Shown here one piece after another: positions 1 to 8,945 of a stretch of DNA of 64,000 nt. This DNA comes from Amycolatopsis sp. NBC_01480 (GTDB lineage: Bacteria; Actinomycetota; Actinomycetes; Mycobacteriales; Pseudonocardiaceae). The DNA lies in contig NZ_CP109442.1 in assembly GCF_036227205.1 (NCBI RefSeq), positions 1,736,001-1,800,000 on the forward strand, given 5' to 3'. The stretch's first letter is position 1; every line of letters begins with the position of its first letter. The position numbers and the translations under genes are program-made. The notes under the pieces were generated by a model, which worked only from the letters and a program-made list of their open reading frames with translations, had not been told where the DNA came from and searched no databases.

Positions 1-2542
1 GCCGCGCGGTCGCCGCGAGCGCGACCTCCTCCAGCCGCGCCGCCAGCACGTACGACCGCAGCGACATCTTCCGCGCGTTCTGCCCGCGCCCATTGACCAC
101 TTCGGACAGTGCGCGCAGCTCCGCGTATTCCTCTTCGATCGGCTCGAGCCCGGCCAGCACCTTGCTCATCCGCCCGGCCAGCCGGGTCAGCTCACGATGC
201 TGCGCCGTGACGGCCTGCAGCGTCGAAAACGCCCCCTCCGCCGTGGCCCGCGCGGACCTCGCGGCTTCGCTCGCGGGCCCGACCTCGACAACGTCGTCGG
301 GCGAGATGCCGAACAGCTCGGGCTGGGCCAGCAGCTCACGCGCACCCGCGGCCATGGCCTCCGCCTCCGCGAGCCCCTGCTCCAGCTTCGTCACCTGTTC
401 TTCAGACCTCGCGGCGCCGCGCATCTCCTCTAGCGACAAGAATCCCTTGGCGTGCAAGGAGATCTCGACGAGATCCTGTTGTTCGGCGAGCCGGCTCACC
501 GAACCCGCGACGGCCGTACGCGCCTCGGCCACCGCGTCCAGCGCCCCGGCCAGCGTCAGCAGATGACGTCGGCGCGCGGTCACGTCAGGGAACTCGCCGC
601 GGCCGGCGACCAGCCGTCGTTCACGCTCGTCGAGCCGGTCCTGCAACGAGCGGACCTCGGCCGTCGCCTCGGTGGCGGCGGTCTCGGCGAGCCGCCGCTG
701 CTCCGCGAGCTTCTCCGCGTCCTGCTCCAGCGTGACGACCTGCTTCGCCAGCCGGTCCTTCCGCGCGGCCTGCTCGGACAGCGCGCTGACGGTCGCCCGT
801 GCCTCAGCCAGCTCGGCCGCGACGGACTCCGCAGTGCGCTCGCCCAGCCGCTCCCGCAACGCCTCCAGCCGGGCCTTCGCCTCCTCCAGCGCCGAGACGA
901 CGCGCTGCCGCAAGGCCTCCGCCTGCTGCTCGGCCTCTTCCGCCGCGCGTTCCTCCGCCGGGTCGACGAGCCGCGCGCTGTGGCTCGCGGGCGCGGGGTG
1001 CTCCGCGGAACCACAAACCGGGCACGCCGCGCCGTCGGCCAGACTCGCGGCCAGCTCGGCCGCCATGCCTTCGAGCCGCCGTTCCCGCAGGTCCAGCCGA
1101 TGCTGCCGGGCCGCCTGATGACCGTCGACGACCTCACGCAGCTTCGCCTCGCCGCGTCCGACGCGCTCCACCGCCGGCGGCAGGTCGGCCGCGGCGCGCG
1201 CGATCACCGTCAGCTCTTCGACGTGGGCCTTCGCACCATCGAGCTTCGCCGCGGCTTCGGCGGCCGAAGCCGCTTCGCCGCGCAACGCCGTCAACCGCTC
1301 GGGCAACTCCCCGAGCCGGGTCGTCAGTTCGACGGCCTTGTCCTGGGCCGCACCGGCCGCCGTCTTGCGCTCGTCGCGGCGCTTCGTCTCGATCTGCTGC
1401 TGCTCGGCCTCGGCGACCAGCTCGGCGAGCGCACCCGCGTCCTCCCGCAGCGAACCGGCCCGCTCCCGCAGGTCAGCTGGGATCAGCCCGGCCGAGTCGA
1501 CCCCCAGCTCGGCCAGAGCCTGGGTGTGGTCGACCTCTGTGGCCCGCGCCTCGGCCAGCTCTGTGGTCCGCCGTTCGAGCAGCTCGGCCTCCGGCGCCAC
1601 GGCCTCCGCACGCCGGGCCGCCGCGATCTCCTCGGTCCACCCCGCGCGCTCGTCGGCCTGCTCGGCGATCTGCGCGAGCCGGGTGTGCGCGGTGCGGACG
1701 CGCCGGACCTTCTCCGCGTCCTCCTGCGCCTCGCGCAACGTGGCCTCGGCCTTGTCCGCGGTCGAACGTGCTTGCGCCGCTTCGGTTTCCGCCGCACCGG
1801 CGCGCGCCGCGACGTCCTGCAGCACGGCCTCGACCCACTCCGCCTGGTTGTCCTCCGGAGCGTCCTGTTGCGCCTCCTGGGCGTACCGCGCGACCAGCTC
1901 GCGCACGTCCTGCTGACGCTCCTGCAACGCCCGCCCGCGCTCGGCGCGCAGGTCCGCGAACCAGCGTTCGACGTCGGAAAACCGCTCCGTGCCGAACAAC
2001 CGCTCCAGCAGTTCCTCGCGCTCGCGGGTGTCCGCGCGCAGGAACCGCGCGAATTCTCCCTGCGGCAGCAGCACCACCTGGAAGAACTGCTGCGCCGTCA
2101 TGCCGAGCAGCCGCACGACCGTGCGCGCCACCTCGTCGATCCGGATGACGCCCTCGGGCGGCAGCCCCGCCGGCGGCTTCCCGACCCAGCTCAGCGAGAC
2201 CTTCGCCTGCTGCGTGGTGAACCCGTCGCCGCGCTTTTTCGGGCGCTGGTACTCGGGGCTGCGCACGATCCGCAACCGCTGGCCCTGCACGGTCAGCTCC
2301 AGCACGACCTCGGTGACCTGGTCGGGCTCAGCGAGGTCGCAGCGCAGCCGCTTGACCTCGCCACGCGCGCCCGGGACCTCGCCGAACAACGCGAAAGCGA
2401 TCGCATCGAGCAGCGTTGTCTTGCCCGCGCCCGTATCGCCGTGCAGGAGGAAGAGGCCGTCGGCGCCGAGGAGGTCGAAGTCGACCACCTCGCGGCCCGC
2501 GTACGGGCCGAACGCCTGGACTTCCAGCAGGTGCAGCCTCAC
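1..2542 (-). CDS. sbcC: Exonuclease SbcC (SMC-like ATPase), C-terminus cut off by window edge
   Basis: Large subunit of the SbcCD (Mre11-Rad50 type) complex, which trims hairpins and blocked DNA ends. About 847 residues are visible and the frame runs off the left edge, so the C-terminal ATPase half is missing. The N-terminus has a Walker A loop, GDTGAGKTT, with Lys41. A long Ala/Arg/Glu-rich coiled coil follows. In frame at its centre is the zinc hook CPVC (Cys507 and Cys510), the hallmark of Rad50/SbcC dimerisation. The GTG start at 2542 overlaps the sbcD stop as GTGA, so the two subunits are translationally coupled. Confidence 0.95.
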   Translation of the reverse strand, partial: MRLHLLEVQAFGPYAGREVVDFDLLGADGLFLLHGDTGAGKTTLLDAIAFALFGEVPGARGEVKRLRCDLAEPDQVTEVVLELTVQGQRLRIVRSPEYQRPKKRGDGFTTQQAKVSLSWVGKPPAGLPPEGVIRIDEVARTVVRLLGMTAQQFFQVVLLPQGEFARFLRADTREREELLERLFGTERFSDVERWFADLRAERGRALQERQQDVRELVARYAQEAQQDAPEDNQAEWVEAVLQDVAARAGAAETEAAQARSTADKAEATLREAQEDAEKVRRVRTAHTRLAQIAEQADERAGWTEEIAAARRAEAVAPEAELLERRTTELAEARATEVDHTQALAELGVDSAGLIPADLRERAGSLREDAGALAELVAEAEQQQIETKRRDERKTAAGAAQDKAVELTTRLGELPERLTALRGEAASAAEAAAKLDGAKAHVEELTVIARAAADLPPAVERVGRGEAKLREVVDGHQAARQHRLDLRERRLEGMAAELAASLADGAACPVCGSAEHPAPASHSARLVDPAEERAAEEAEQQAEALRQRVVSALEEAKARLEALRERLGERTAESVAAELAEARATVSALSEQAARKDRLAKQVVTLEQDAEKLAEQRRLAETAATEATAEVRSLQDRLDERERRLVAGRGEFPDVTARRRHLLTLAGALDAVAEARTAVAGSVSRLAEQQDLVEISLHAKGFLSLEEMRGAARSEEQVTKLEQGLAEAEAMAAGARELLAQPELFGISPDDVVEVGPASEAARSARATAEGAFSTLQAVTAQHRELTRLAGRMSKVLAGLEPIEEEYAELRALSEVVNGRGQNARKMSLRSYVLAARLEEVALAATAR

Positions 2543-3693
2543 AGCTTCGCCACCGCCGCCCGGTCGGCCGCCTCTAGCGCGAGGAAGACGAGCCGCTCCT
2601 CGCGCTCGGAGGGCGGGGCGCCACGGCAGTCGTCGAGGAAGTTGCGGGCGATCTCGATGTCGCTGCGGCCGCGCACGGCCTCGGCGTACTTCAGCTCCGC
2701 GCCCGCGAGCCCGCCTTCCGGCTGCCAATCCAGGTGCACGGCGTGCGGGAAACGGTCGCGCAGCTTGCGCATGGCGTCGACCGGACGCACACGGTCGGTG
2801 AGCGTGACGGACAGGAAGTGCTCCGTCCATTCTTCGTGCTCCGGCGCGGAAAGCAGCTCGGCCAGCTCGCCGCGCAGGGTGGCCAGCGCCCGCGGCACGG
2901 GCAGCTCGTGCCGCCGGACCTCGGCCAGCCCGGTGGCGTCGAGGTCGACGAGCCAGACCGATTTCCGTCGCCGCGCCTCGGAAAACGAGTACGCGAGCGG
3001 GCTGCCGGAATAGCGAAGGTGCTCGGCCAGGGCCTGCGGGCCGTGCAGGTGGCCGAGCGCCACGTAGTCCACGCCGTCGAACACCGAGCCGGGCACCTGC
3101 TCGACCCCGCCGACGGCGATCGTGCGCTCGGACTCGCTGGCGTTGCCTCCGGTGACGAACGCGTGCGCCAGCACCACGGAACGCGTGCCGGGGCGAGTGG
3201 CGAGGTCCTCGCGGACGCGGCGCATGGCCTCGGTCAGGACCCCGGTGTGGCCGCGCGCCTCCGGGACGCCCAGCGCGTGCCGGGACGGCTCCGGCTCCAG
3301 GTACGGCAGGCCGTAGAACGCGACCTCGCCGTGCTCGTCCGCGAGCAGCACGGGCTCGGCCAGCCCGGCGACCGTGGCGCGCACGTGCAGGCCGCCGGCC
3401 GCGGCGAACTCGGCGAAGGCGCCGAGGCGTGGCCCGGAGTCGTGGTTCCCGGGCGTGATGACGAGCTGGGCACCGGCCTGGCGGATGCGGGCGAGCGCGG
3501 CCGTGGCGACCCGGACCGCCTCGGCCGAAGGGACCGCGCGGTCGTAGATGTCGCCGGCCACGACGACCACGTCGACCGCCTCGCTGGTGACGAGGCCGGC
3601 CAAGTGCCCGAGGACGGCTTCCTGCTCGGCGAGCAGATCGGCGCCGTGGAACGTGCGGCCGATGTGCCAGTCGGAGGTGTGCAGGACTTTCAC
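2539..3693 (-). CDS. sbcD: Exonuclease SbcD (Mre11-like nuclease subunit)
   Basis: Metallophosphoesterase nuclease subunit of SbcCD, 384 residues. Family motifs appear in order: HTSDWHIG at the N-terminus, GDIYDR, GNHD and GHLH, which build the two-metal active site. The frame stays open further upstream to 3873, but homologous SbcD proteins begin right at the KVLHTSDWH segment. The GTG at 3693 lies 7 nt behind a TAACGT box, which fits a leaderless start. The stop overlaps the sbcC start by 4 nt. The gene is divergent from rmuC. Confidence 0.93.
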   Translation of the reverse strand: MKVLHTSDWHIGRTFHGADLLAEQEAVLGHLAGLVTSEAVDVVVVAGDIYDRAVPSAEAVRVATAALARIRQAGAQLVITPGNHDSGPRLGAFAEFAAAGGLHVRATVAGLAEPVLLADEHGEVAFYGLPYLEPEPSRHALGVPEARGHTGVLTEAMRRVREDLATRPGTRSVVLAHAFVTGGNASESERTIAVGGVEQVPGSVFDGVDYVALGHLHGPQALAEHLRYSGSPLAYSFSEARRRKSVWLVDLDATGLAEVRRHELPVPRALATLRGELAELLSAPEHEEWTEHFLSVTLTDRVRPVDAMRKLRDRFPHAVHLDWQPEGGLAGAELKYAEAVRGRSDIEIARNFLDDCRGAPPSEREERLVFLALEAADRAAVAKL

Positions 3694-3700
3694 GGCGACC

Positions 3701-3706
3701 ACGTTA
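3701..3706 (-). promoter_or_regulatory. -10 box of sbcDC, leaderless start
   Basis: TAACGT on the minus strand fits the actinobacterial TANNNT -10 pattern. It ends 7 nt before the sbcD GTG, so the transcript probably begins at the start codon. No good -35 was seen. Confidence 0.45.
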
Positions 3707-3941
3707 AGAGCGGACCCCGACGAAACGCGGGAGACTCGCCGACGAGCCACTCGAACGTGTGTACGAAGCCTATCAGGGGCCGGCCGGACACGCCGACGGC
3801 CGAACCGGTGAACCCGCTGGTCAGCTACGGAGTGCGACCGGCCGAACCCGTTTTTGTCGGTGCTGTCCGCCATGATGTCCCCGGTCGATCCGCACGGATC
3901 GGCGAAGGCACCAGGGACGGCAGCGGAGGAGGGAGAACCGG

Positions 3942-4856
3942 GTGGAGACAGTGATCACCACGGCGGCCATCGTGCTCGCGCTGCTCCTGTGCGTCGCGGT
4001 CGCGATCCTGTGGCGGCTCTACAACGACGGCATGCGGCGCGTGGACGCGGCGGCGCGGCTCGTCGCGGCGGAGCGCGCCAAAGGCGATGAGCAGCAGCTC
4101 GCGCTGCGCAGGTACGAGGTCGCGTTCGCGTCGATCAGCGGACGTGGCGAGCTGGGCGAGCAAGTGCTCGTGGAGACGGCGCGGGCGCTGGGTTTGCGCG
4201 AGGAGCTGCACTTCACGCTGCAGACCGATCTGGCGGGCGGCGGCAGCGTCAAACCGGACATGGTGCTGCGCGTCGGCGGCGGGCGCACGGTTCCGGTGGA
4301 TGCCAAGGCGAGCATGGCGATCTGGGCCGAGGCCGTGGACACCGACGACCCGGAGGAGCGGCTCGACGCGTTGCGCGCCCACGTCCGGCAGCTGCGCTCG
4401 CGCGCCGCGGAGCTGGCCGGCAAGGGCTATCAGCGCTGGGCCGACGCGATCTACGGCACGATCATGTTCGTGCCGTCCGACGCCGCGGTGGTCGCGGCGC
4501 TCGACACCGACCCGGAGCTGTTGCGCTGGCTCATCGACCGCCGCGTGTTCCTGTGCGGCCCCACGGGCTTCGGCGTCCTGGCCTCCGCGGCCCTGTTCGC
4601 CGCCAGCGACCGCGCGCTGGTGGAGGACGTCGAACAGGTCCGCGCGGGCGCCGCCTCGGCCCACCGCGCGGCGGGCAATGCCGTCGACGCGCTGAATCTG
4701 TCGAGCACCCACCTGCAACGCTTCATCTCCGCCCGGCGCCGCGAGCTGGAAGCCCTGGAGAACTTCCGCACGACGGTCGCCCCCCTGACAGGCGCCTCGG
4801 GCAGCCCCGCGCCGGTCCCGCAGGTGCGGAAGGGGGACGAACTGGCAGCCAGCTGA
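3942..4856 (+). CDS. rmuC: RmuC family DNA recombination protein
   Basis: RmuC-domain protein of 304 residues. The family limits rearrangements at inverted repeats and is predicted to contain a restriction-endonuclease-like fold; its exact biochemistry is not settled. The N-terminus has one membrane helix (about residues 5-24), then a short coiled segment, then the RmuC core, including the stretches GRGELGEQVLVE, KPDMVL and VPVDAK. The protein is shorter than E. coli RmuC because the coiled coil is brief. The GTG start follows a purine-rich Shine-Dalgarno at about 3925-3935. Its position next to sbcDC makes a small DNA-repair neighbourhood. Confidence 0.88.
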   Translation: METVITTAAIVLALLLCVAVAILWRLYNDGMRRVDAAARLVAAERAKGDEQQLALRRYEVAFASISGRGELGEQVLVETARALGLREELHFTLQTDLAGGGSVKPDMVLRVGGGRTVPVDAKASMAIWAEAVDTDDPEERLDALRAHVRQLRSRAAELAGKGYQRWADAIYGTIMFVPSDAAVVAALDTDPELLRWLIDRRVFLCGPTGFGVLASAALFAASDRALVEDVEQVRAGAASAHRAAGNAVDALNLSSTHLQRFISARRRELEALENFRTTVAPLTGASGSPAPVPQVRKGDELAAS

Positions 4857-5628
4857 CTGACTCTTCTCGGCGGAGCCTCTGTGTTGTGGGGGCGCCAGCG
4901 CTTGGACGGTCTGGGCACGGACCACCCTCACGCGCCGCGACGGGCCGCGCCTCATCGCACCGCGCCTCATCGCGACGCGAGGGGTCGGGTCGCTGAGCAC
5001 CGCATTGCGACCGGACTGGCCGGGCCACACTGTGCGGGACCGCGTCGCACTACGACCGAGACTGGTCGGGCCGGGCCGAGGAACCCGGGGCGAGCCGCGC
5101 CGGACTGCGCCAGGCGGAATGCACAGTCGTTCGGGCGTTCAGGTTGACGGGTGCGGTGTGCGAGCGCGGTGGTTCAGGACCGCAGTGCGACGACTCACTT
5201 GGTGTCCAGACCCGCCGAGCGTGATGAGCCACCGTGCTTCTTGCCCGGCAGCGCTTCCTGACCCGCTGCTCTCATGACCCACCGTGGCCGTCTGATCCGG
5301 CGTTGTCATCGCGACGGTGCAGGTACCAGCCAATGGGACAGCCGTTCCGGGAAGGCGGACGTTCCGGAACAGCCCGTTCCGGACGCGGACAGGTAAAAAA
5401 CTCGCAAACTATCGACCGCGGGCCCGGGCGTTCTCCCGGCTCCGCGGATCAAGTCGGCGAGGCCGGATCGGGGCTGGTCAGCGGCGCGAAGTGGCTGGTC
5501 GGCGAGCTGCGGCCCTGGTCGCAGGCCGGGCAGCACGTGCGCGGTCCGCCTGCAACCCGCGTCACGCTGGCGGGTGGCTGGTCAGGGCAGTCTTCGGCCG
5601 TGCTGGCAAGATCGTGACAAGTACGGGC
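4857..5628. other. Stretch of about 0.77 kb with no convincing gene
   Basis: Reading frames here are short, lack actinobacterial codon bias and match no family I recognise. The first half is made of degenerate GC-rich words, including a doubled CGCGCCTCATCGC at about 4945-4972. The heptamer GTTCCGG occurs three times, at 5344, 5361 and 5376, and the middle copy lies in the palindrome GTTCCGGAAC. It may be a regulatory region or a decayed gene. Confidence 0.5.
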
Positions 5629-5634
5629 TACGGT
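5629..5634 (+). promoter_or_regulatory. -10 box of DUF6542 gene
   Basis: TACGGT, a TANNNT box, lies 8 nt before the GTG at 5643. There is no Shine-Dalgarno, so a leaderless transcript is likely. Confidence 0.4.
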
Positions 5635-5642
5635 GTTGCCTC

Positions 5643-6539
5643 GTGACCGCGATACGCGATCGCCAGAGCGATCCTGATGCCGATGACGCCCCCGTGCCCT
5701 GGGACGAGCGTCTTGTCGTCGGCGCGAGGCGCGGGCTGCCTTGGTGGGCGGCCGTACTTGTGGGCTTCGGCCTTGCCGTGCTCGGCGCCGTCATCGACGA
5801 GAAGACCAAGGGCAGCCTCGACCTCGTTTTCAAGGCCGGCTATTTCGTCGGGGCTGTGATCGCGGTCGGTGCGGTGCAGAGACGGGCGCTGTTCGGCCCG
5901 ATGGTGCAGCCGCCGCTGGTGCTGGCCGTCACGGTGCCCGGTGTGGTGCTGCTGACCGGCGGCTCCGGTTCGAGCGGGGACACGCTCTCCAAGCTCCTGG
6001 ACATCGGCCGGCCGCTGATCAACGGCTTCCCGACGATGGCGGTCGTCACCGGCGTGACACTGCTCTTCGGCTTCTTCCGTATCTACCGCGAGCGCGATCC
6101 CGACGCCCCGGTGAAGCTGAAGGGCAAGAGGGCCCCCGCCGACGACGCCGAGCCGGCGGCTGCCCGGCCGCGGACCCGGCCTCCGGGATCCAGCCGTTCG
6201 GGCCAGACGCCGCTGCCCGCGGGTGGACGCCGGGGCGCGCCGAGGGACCGGGACCTGGACGCCCCGCCGCCGCGCCGCCCCCGTCCGCCGGCCGACCCGG
6301 GCGCCCGCCCGCGCCGCGACCCGGCCGACCCCGGCCCGCGCGGCACGCGCAAGCCCCCGCCGGAAGGCCGCCGTTCGCGACCGCCGGAAGCGGACCCGCG
6401 CCGCCGCGGCGAGCCTCGTGGCGACACCCCGCCGCCGCGCCGCCGCCCCCGTCCCGAGGACCCGCCCCCAGGCGCCCGCCCTCGCCCGCCCCGCCGCGAG
6501 CCCCCGCGCCGCTCCCGCCCCTGGGACGACGAATCCTGA
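5643..6539 (+). CDS. DUF6542 membrane protein with Arg/Pro-rich tail
   Basis: Protein of 298 residues of unknown function. Residues from about 30 to 150 hold four hydrophobic segments, consistent with the DUF6542 family often found beside ispH in Pseudonocardiaceae. The last 130 residues are a disordered, strongly basic Arg/Pro/Gly tail ending PWDDES. The frame is open upstream to 5574, but the GTG at 5643 was chosen because of the TACGGT box just upstream and because the preceding residues look non-coding. A strong terminator follows. Confidence 0.75.
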   Translation: MTAIRDRQSDPDADDAPVPWDERLVVGARRGLPWWAAVLVGFGLAVLGAVIDEKTKGSLDLVFKAGYFVGAVIAVGAVQRRALFGPMVQPPLVLAVTVPGVVLLTGGSGSSGDTLSKLLDIGRPLINGFPTMAVVTGVTLLFGFFRIYRERDPDAPVKLKGKRAPADDAEPAAARPRTRPPGSSRSGQTPLPAGGRRGAPRDRDLDAPPPRRPRPPADPGARPRRDPADPGPRGTRKPPPEGRRSRPPEADPRRRGEPRGDTPPPRRRPRPEDPPPGARPRPPRREPPRRSRPWDDES

Positions 6540-6592
6540 CAACCCGACAACGTTGACATCCCGCGGCAACCACCCGCCGGACGCAGACACCA

Positions 6593-6631
6593 AGAAGGGC
6601 CGCCGATCCACACCGGATCGGCGGCCCTTCT
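6593..6631 (+). terminator. Hairpin terminator after DUF6542 gene
   Basis: A perfect 17-bp stem (6593-6609 with 6615-6631) and loop ACACC. It is GC-rich and has no clear U-tract, as is usual in actinomycetes. Confidence 0.8.
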
Positions 6632-6820
6632 GGTTCTCCGAGCACATAGTTTTTCTTGCGGGGCAAGGGAAGCAGGATCAAGAACCTCGCATCGCCGGTC
6701 TGCCACGCGGACCACGCACGCCACCGCGCAGATTGACCGGACGCAGGCTGGACGGCCAGCCAGGGCGGGCTGGGCAAGCCGAGGGGCAAGCAGGCTAGCC
6801 AGCCAAGCAACCAAAGCAGG

Positions 6821-6973
6821 CCGGTCAAGCGGAGCAGGCAAGCAGAGCGGGCCAAGCGGGCAGCCAGGACACGCCGGTCAAGCGGAGCAGGCAAGCAGAG
6901 CGGGCCAAGCGGGCAGCCAGGACACGCCGGTCAAGCGGAGCAGGCAAGCAGAGCGGGCCAAGCGGGCAGCCAG
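6821..6973. repeat. 53-bp tandem repeat, about 2.9 copies
   Basis: Units start at 6821, 6874 and 6927 with an exact 53-bp period. The third copy is truncated at about 6973, and the copies look identical. Inside each unit a degenerate AAGCRG-like word recurs. The array lies in the intergenic space downstream of both the DUF6542 gene and ispH, so it is at a convergent gene end. The frames crossing it have no plausible protein. Confidence 0.9.
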
Positions 6974-7060
6974 ATGTATTGCCTTGTGAGGTTGGGGACG
7001 CCGATGAGGGGAGGCAGGCCGGTCAGCCCAACCCCAGCCCGCCCCAACCCCACCCCATGC

Positions 7061-8098
7061 TCAGGACTCCGACTCCCCCGAACCCTCCGCCTTGACCGCT
7101 TTCCGCAGCTCCTTCGGCAACGCGAACGCGATCTTCTCGTTCGCCGTGGTCACCTCGTCGACCTGGCCCCAGCCGCGGTCGGCGAGCCAGGTCAGGAGGT
7201 CCATGACCAGGTTGTCCGGGACCGAGGCGCCCGACGTGACGCCGACCGTGACAACCCCTTCCAGCCACTTCTCGTCGACCTCGGTGGCGAAGTCGATCAG
7301 GTGGGCGTCGCGGGCGCCGGCCTTCAGGGCGACCTCCACGAGGCGCTTGGAGTTCGACGAGTTCGTCGAACCGACCACCAGGACCAGGTCGCACTCGGGG
7401 GCCATCGCCTTGACCGCGACCTGGCGGTTCGTGGTGGCGTAACAAATGTCGTCGCTGGGCGGGTCTGCCAGGCCGGGGAAGCGTTCGCGCAGCTGGTCGA
7501 CGCGCTCCATCGTCTCGTCGACCGACAGGGTGGTCTGGGACAGCCAGATCACCTTCGACGGGTCGCGCACATCGACCTTGTCGACGTCCTCCGCCTTGTC
7601 CACGAGCTGCACCTTGTCCGGCGCCTCGCCCGCGGTTCCCTCGACCTCCTCGTGGCCTTCGTGGCCGATCAGGAGGATGTCGTAGTCGTCCTTGGCGAAG
7701 CGGTTGACCTCTTTGTGCACCTTTGTCACGAGGGGGCAGGTCGCGTCGATGGTGCGGAGGTTCCGCTCCTCGGCCTCGGCGTGCACCATCGGCGAGACGC
7801 CGTGCGCGGAGAACACCACCAGCGCGCCCTCGGGCACCTCGGAGGTCTCCTCGACGAAGATCGCGCCGCGCTCGCGCAGGGTCTCCACGACGTGCCGGTT
7901 GTGCACGATCTCCTTGCGCACGTACACCGGCGCGCCATACAGGTCGAGGGCCTTCTCCACGGCGATGACGGCGCGGTCCACCCCCGCGCAGTAGCCACGC
8001 GGCTTCGCGAGCAGGACTCGCTTGCCGGTCGCCGGTTGGCCGGAGCCGGCGATCGTCGGAGTGCCGGCGGGGTCGATTCCGGGGCTCGCTGAACTCAT
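7061..8098 (-). CDS. ispH: 4-hydroxy-3-methylbut-2-enyl diphosphate reductase
   Basis: Final enzyme of the MEP isoprenoid pathway. It is an iron-sulfur protein that reduces HMBPP to IPP and DMAPP. The 345-residue length is typical. The three cluster-binding cysteines are visible: Cys37 in [11 protein letters not shown], Cys121 in [11 protein letters not shown] and Cys219 in ICYATTNRQ. The TTLSVDET segment is also present. The ATG at 8098 lies 6 nt behind a TACGCT box, so the gene is probably leaderless. It is divergent from the lipid-droplet-type gene, the same arrangement as lytB2/Rv1109c in mycobacteria. Confidence 0.96.
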   Translation of the reverse strand: MSSASPGIDPAGTPTIAGSGQPATGKRVLLAKPRGYCAGVDRAVIAVEKALDLYGAPVYVRKEIVHNRHVVETLRERGAIFVEETSEVPEGALVVFSAHGVSPMVHAEAEERNLRTIDATCPLVTKVHKEVNRFAKDDYDILLIGHEGHEEVEGTAGEAPDKVQLVDKAEDVDKVDVRDPSKVIWLSQTTLSVDETMERVDQLRERFPGLADPPSDDICYATTNRQVAVKAMAPECDLVLVVGSTNSSNSKRLVEVALKAGARDAHLIDFATEVDEKWLEGVVTVGVTSGASVPDNLVMDLLTWLADRGWGQVDEVTTANEKIAFALPKELRKAVKAEGSGESES

Positions 8099-8104
8099 GC
8101 CCCC

Positions 8105-8110
8105 AGCGTA
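8105..8110 (-). promoter_or_regulatory. -10 box of ispH, leaderless start
   Basis: TACGCT on the minus strand is separated by 6 nt from the ispH ATG, and no Shine-Dalgarno is present. Confidence 0.5.
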
Positions 8111-8249
8111 CGGGCTGCCCTGCGGCGAACTCGAAGTCCTCTTTAGGATGACCTGGCTCCGCCATCCGGGGTGTGCCGGGAGTCACCTGGTGTACCCCAA
8201 CCCACCCGTTCGGTTGGGCAGGATGGCCCCTATACGGCAGGCTGGACGC

Positions 8250-8945
8250 ATGAAGCCACTCCCGCTCCCCATCCGGGTCGCCGCGGGCCTCGCCGTCATC
8301 ACCGCCGAGCGGGTTCGCGGCCTCCCCCAGCAGCTCACCGGGCTCCCCGTCACCGTGGTCAGCCAGGTGCTGCAGTTCTCCATGCGCGTGCAGCAGCACG
8401 TCACCGAGCTGGCCATCAAGGGTGACGACGCCCTGTCCGGCCTGCGCCCGGTCGAGGACACCCCCAGCTGGGCGACGTTCGACGAGGACGCCGAGCCCGA
8501 CGTCACGCCGTCGCGGCCGACGCTGGTCTCGGTCGACAATCCGCCCGAGCCGCGCGCGCAGACCAACGGCCACCGCCCGTCGTTCACCGAGCCGGAGACC
8601 GAACCCGCTGCCGAGCCCGAAATCGAGATCGTGCTGGAGCCCCTGCCCGAGAGCGATGACGACGGCGACCCGTGGGCCCAGGAAGAGCGCGCGCTGGCCG
8701 AGGAGCACGCGGACGGTGAGAACGACAGCGCCGCCGGCCCCGCGGGCCTGCCGAACTACGACGAGCTGACCCTGCCGCAGCTGCGCGCCCGCCTGCGCCG
8801 CCTGACCGTCCCCCAGCTCGAAGAGATCCTGGAGTACGAGAAGGCCAACGAGGACCGTGCGTCCTTCACCGGCATGCTCGCGCGCCGGATCGGCAACGCG
8901 CGCAAGGCGGAAGAGGAACAGGGCGACAGCGCGGAAGGCAAGTGA
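8250..8945 (+). CDS. Lipid droplet-associated protein (Rv1109c-like)
   Basis: Protein of 231 residues. The N-terminal 70 residues form an amphipathic region (RVAAGLAVITAERVRGLPQQ) of the kind seen in the actinobacterial lipid-droplet-associated family. A long acidic, Pro/Glu-rich disordered stretch follows. The C-terminal helical module (YDELTLPQLRARLRRLTVPQ) is typical of the Rv1109c group. The ATG at 8250 is chosen because the family starts at MKPLPLPIRVAAG; the upstream extension overlaps the ispH promoter. Its stop overlaps the xseA start. The family assignment rests on sequence resemblance and gene order. Confidence 0.75.
   Translation: MKPLPLPIRVAAGLAVITAERVRGLPQQLTGLPVTVVSQVLQFSMRVQQHVTELAIKGDDALSGLRPVEDTPSWATFDEDAEPDVTPSRPTLVSVDNPPEPRAQTNGHRPSFTEPETEPAAEPEIEIVLEPLPESDDDGDPWAQEERALAEEHADGENDSAAGPAGLPNYDELTLPQLRARLRRLTVPQLEEILEYEKANEDRASFTGMLARRIGNARKAEEEQGDSAEGK

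Noticed and set aside
452..3013. Long plus-strand frame of 853 codons opposite sbcC
   Set aside because: The minus strand encodes SbcC with an in-frame Walker A and zinc hook, so the plus frame is a shadow.
6821..6973. Possible CRISPR array
   Set aside because: Copies are directly adjacent with an exact 53-bp period and no unique spacers, and no cas genes are present.
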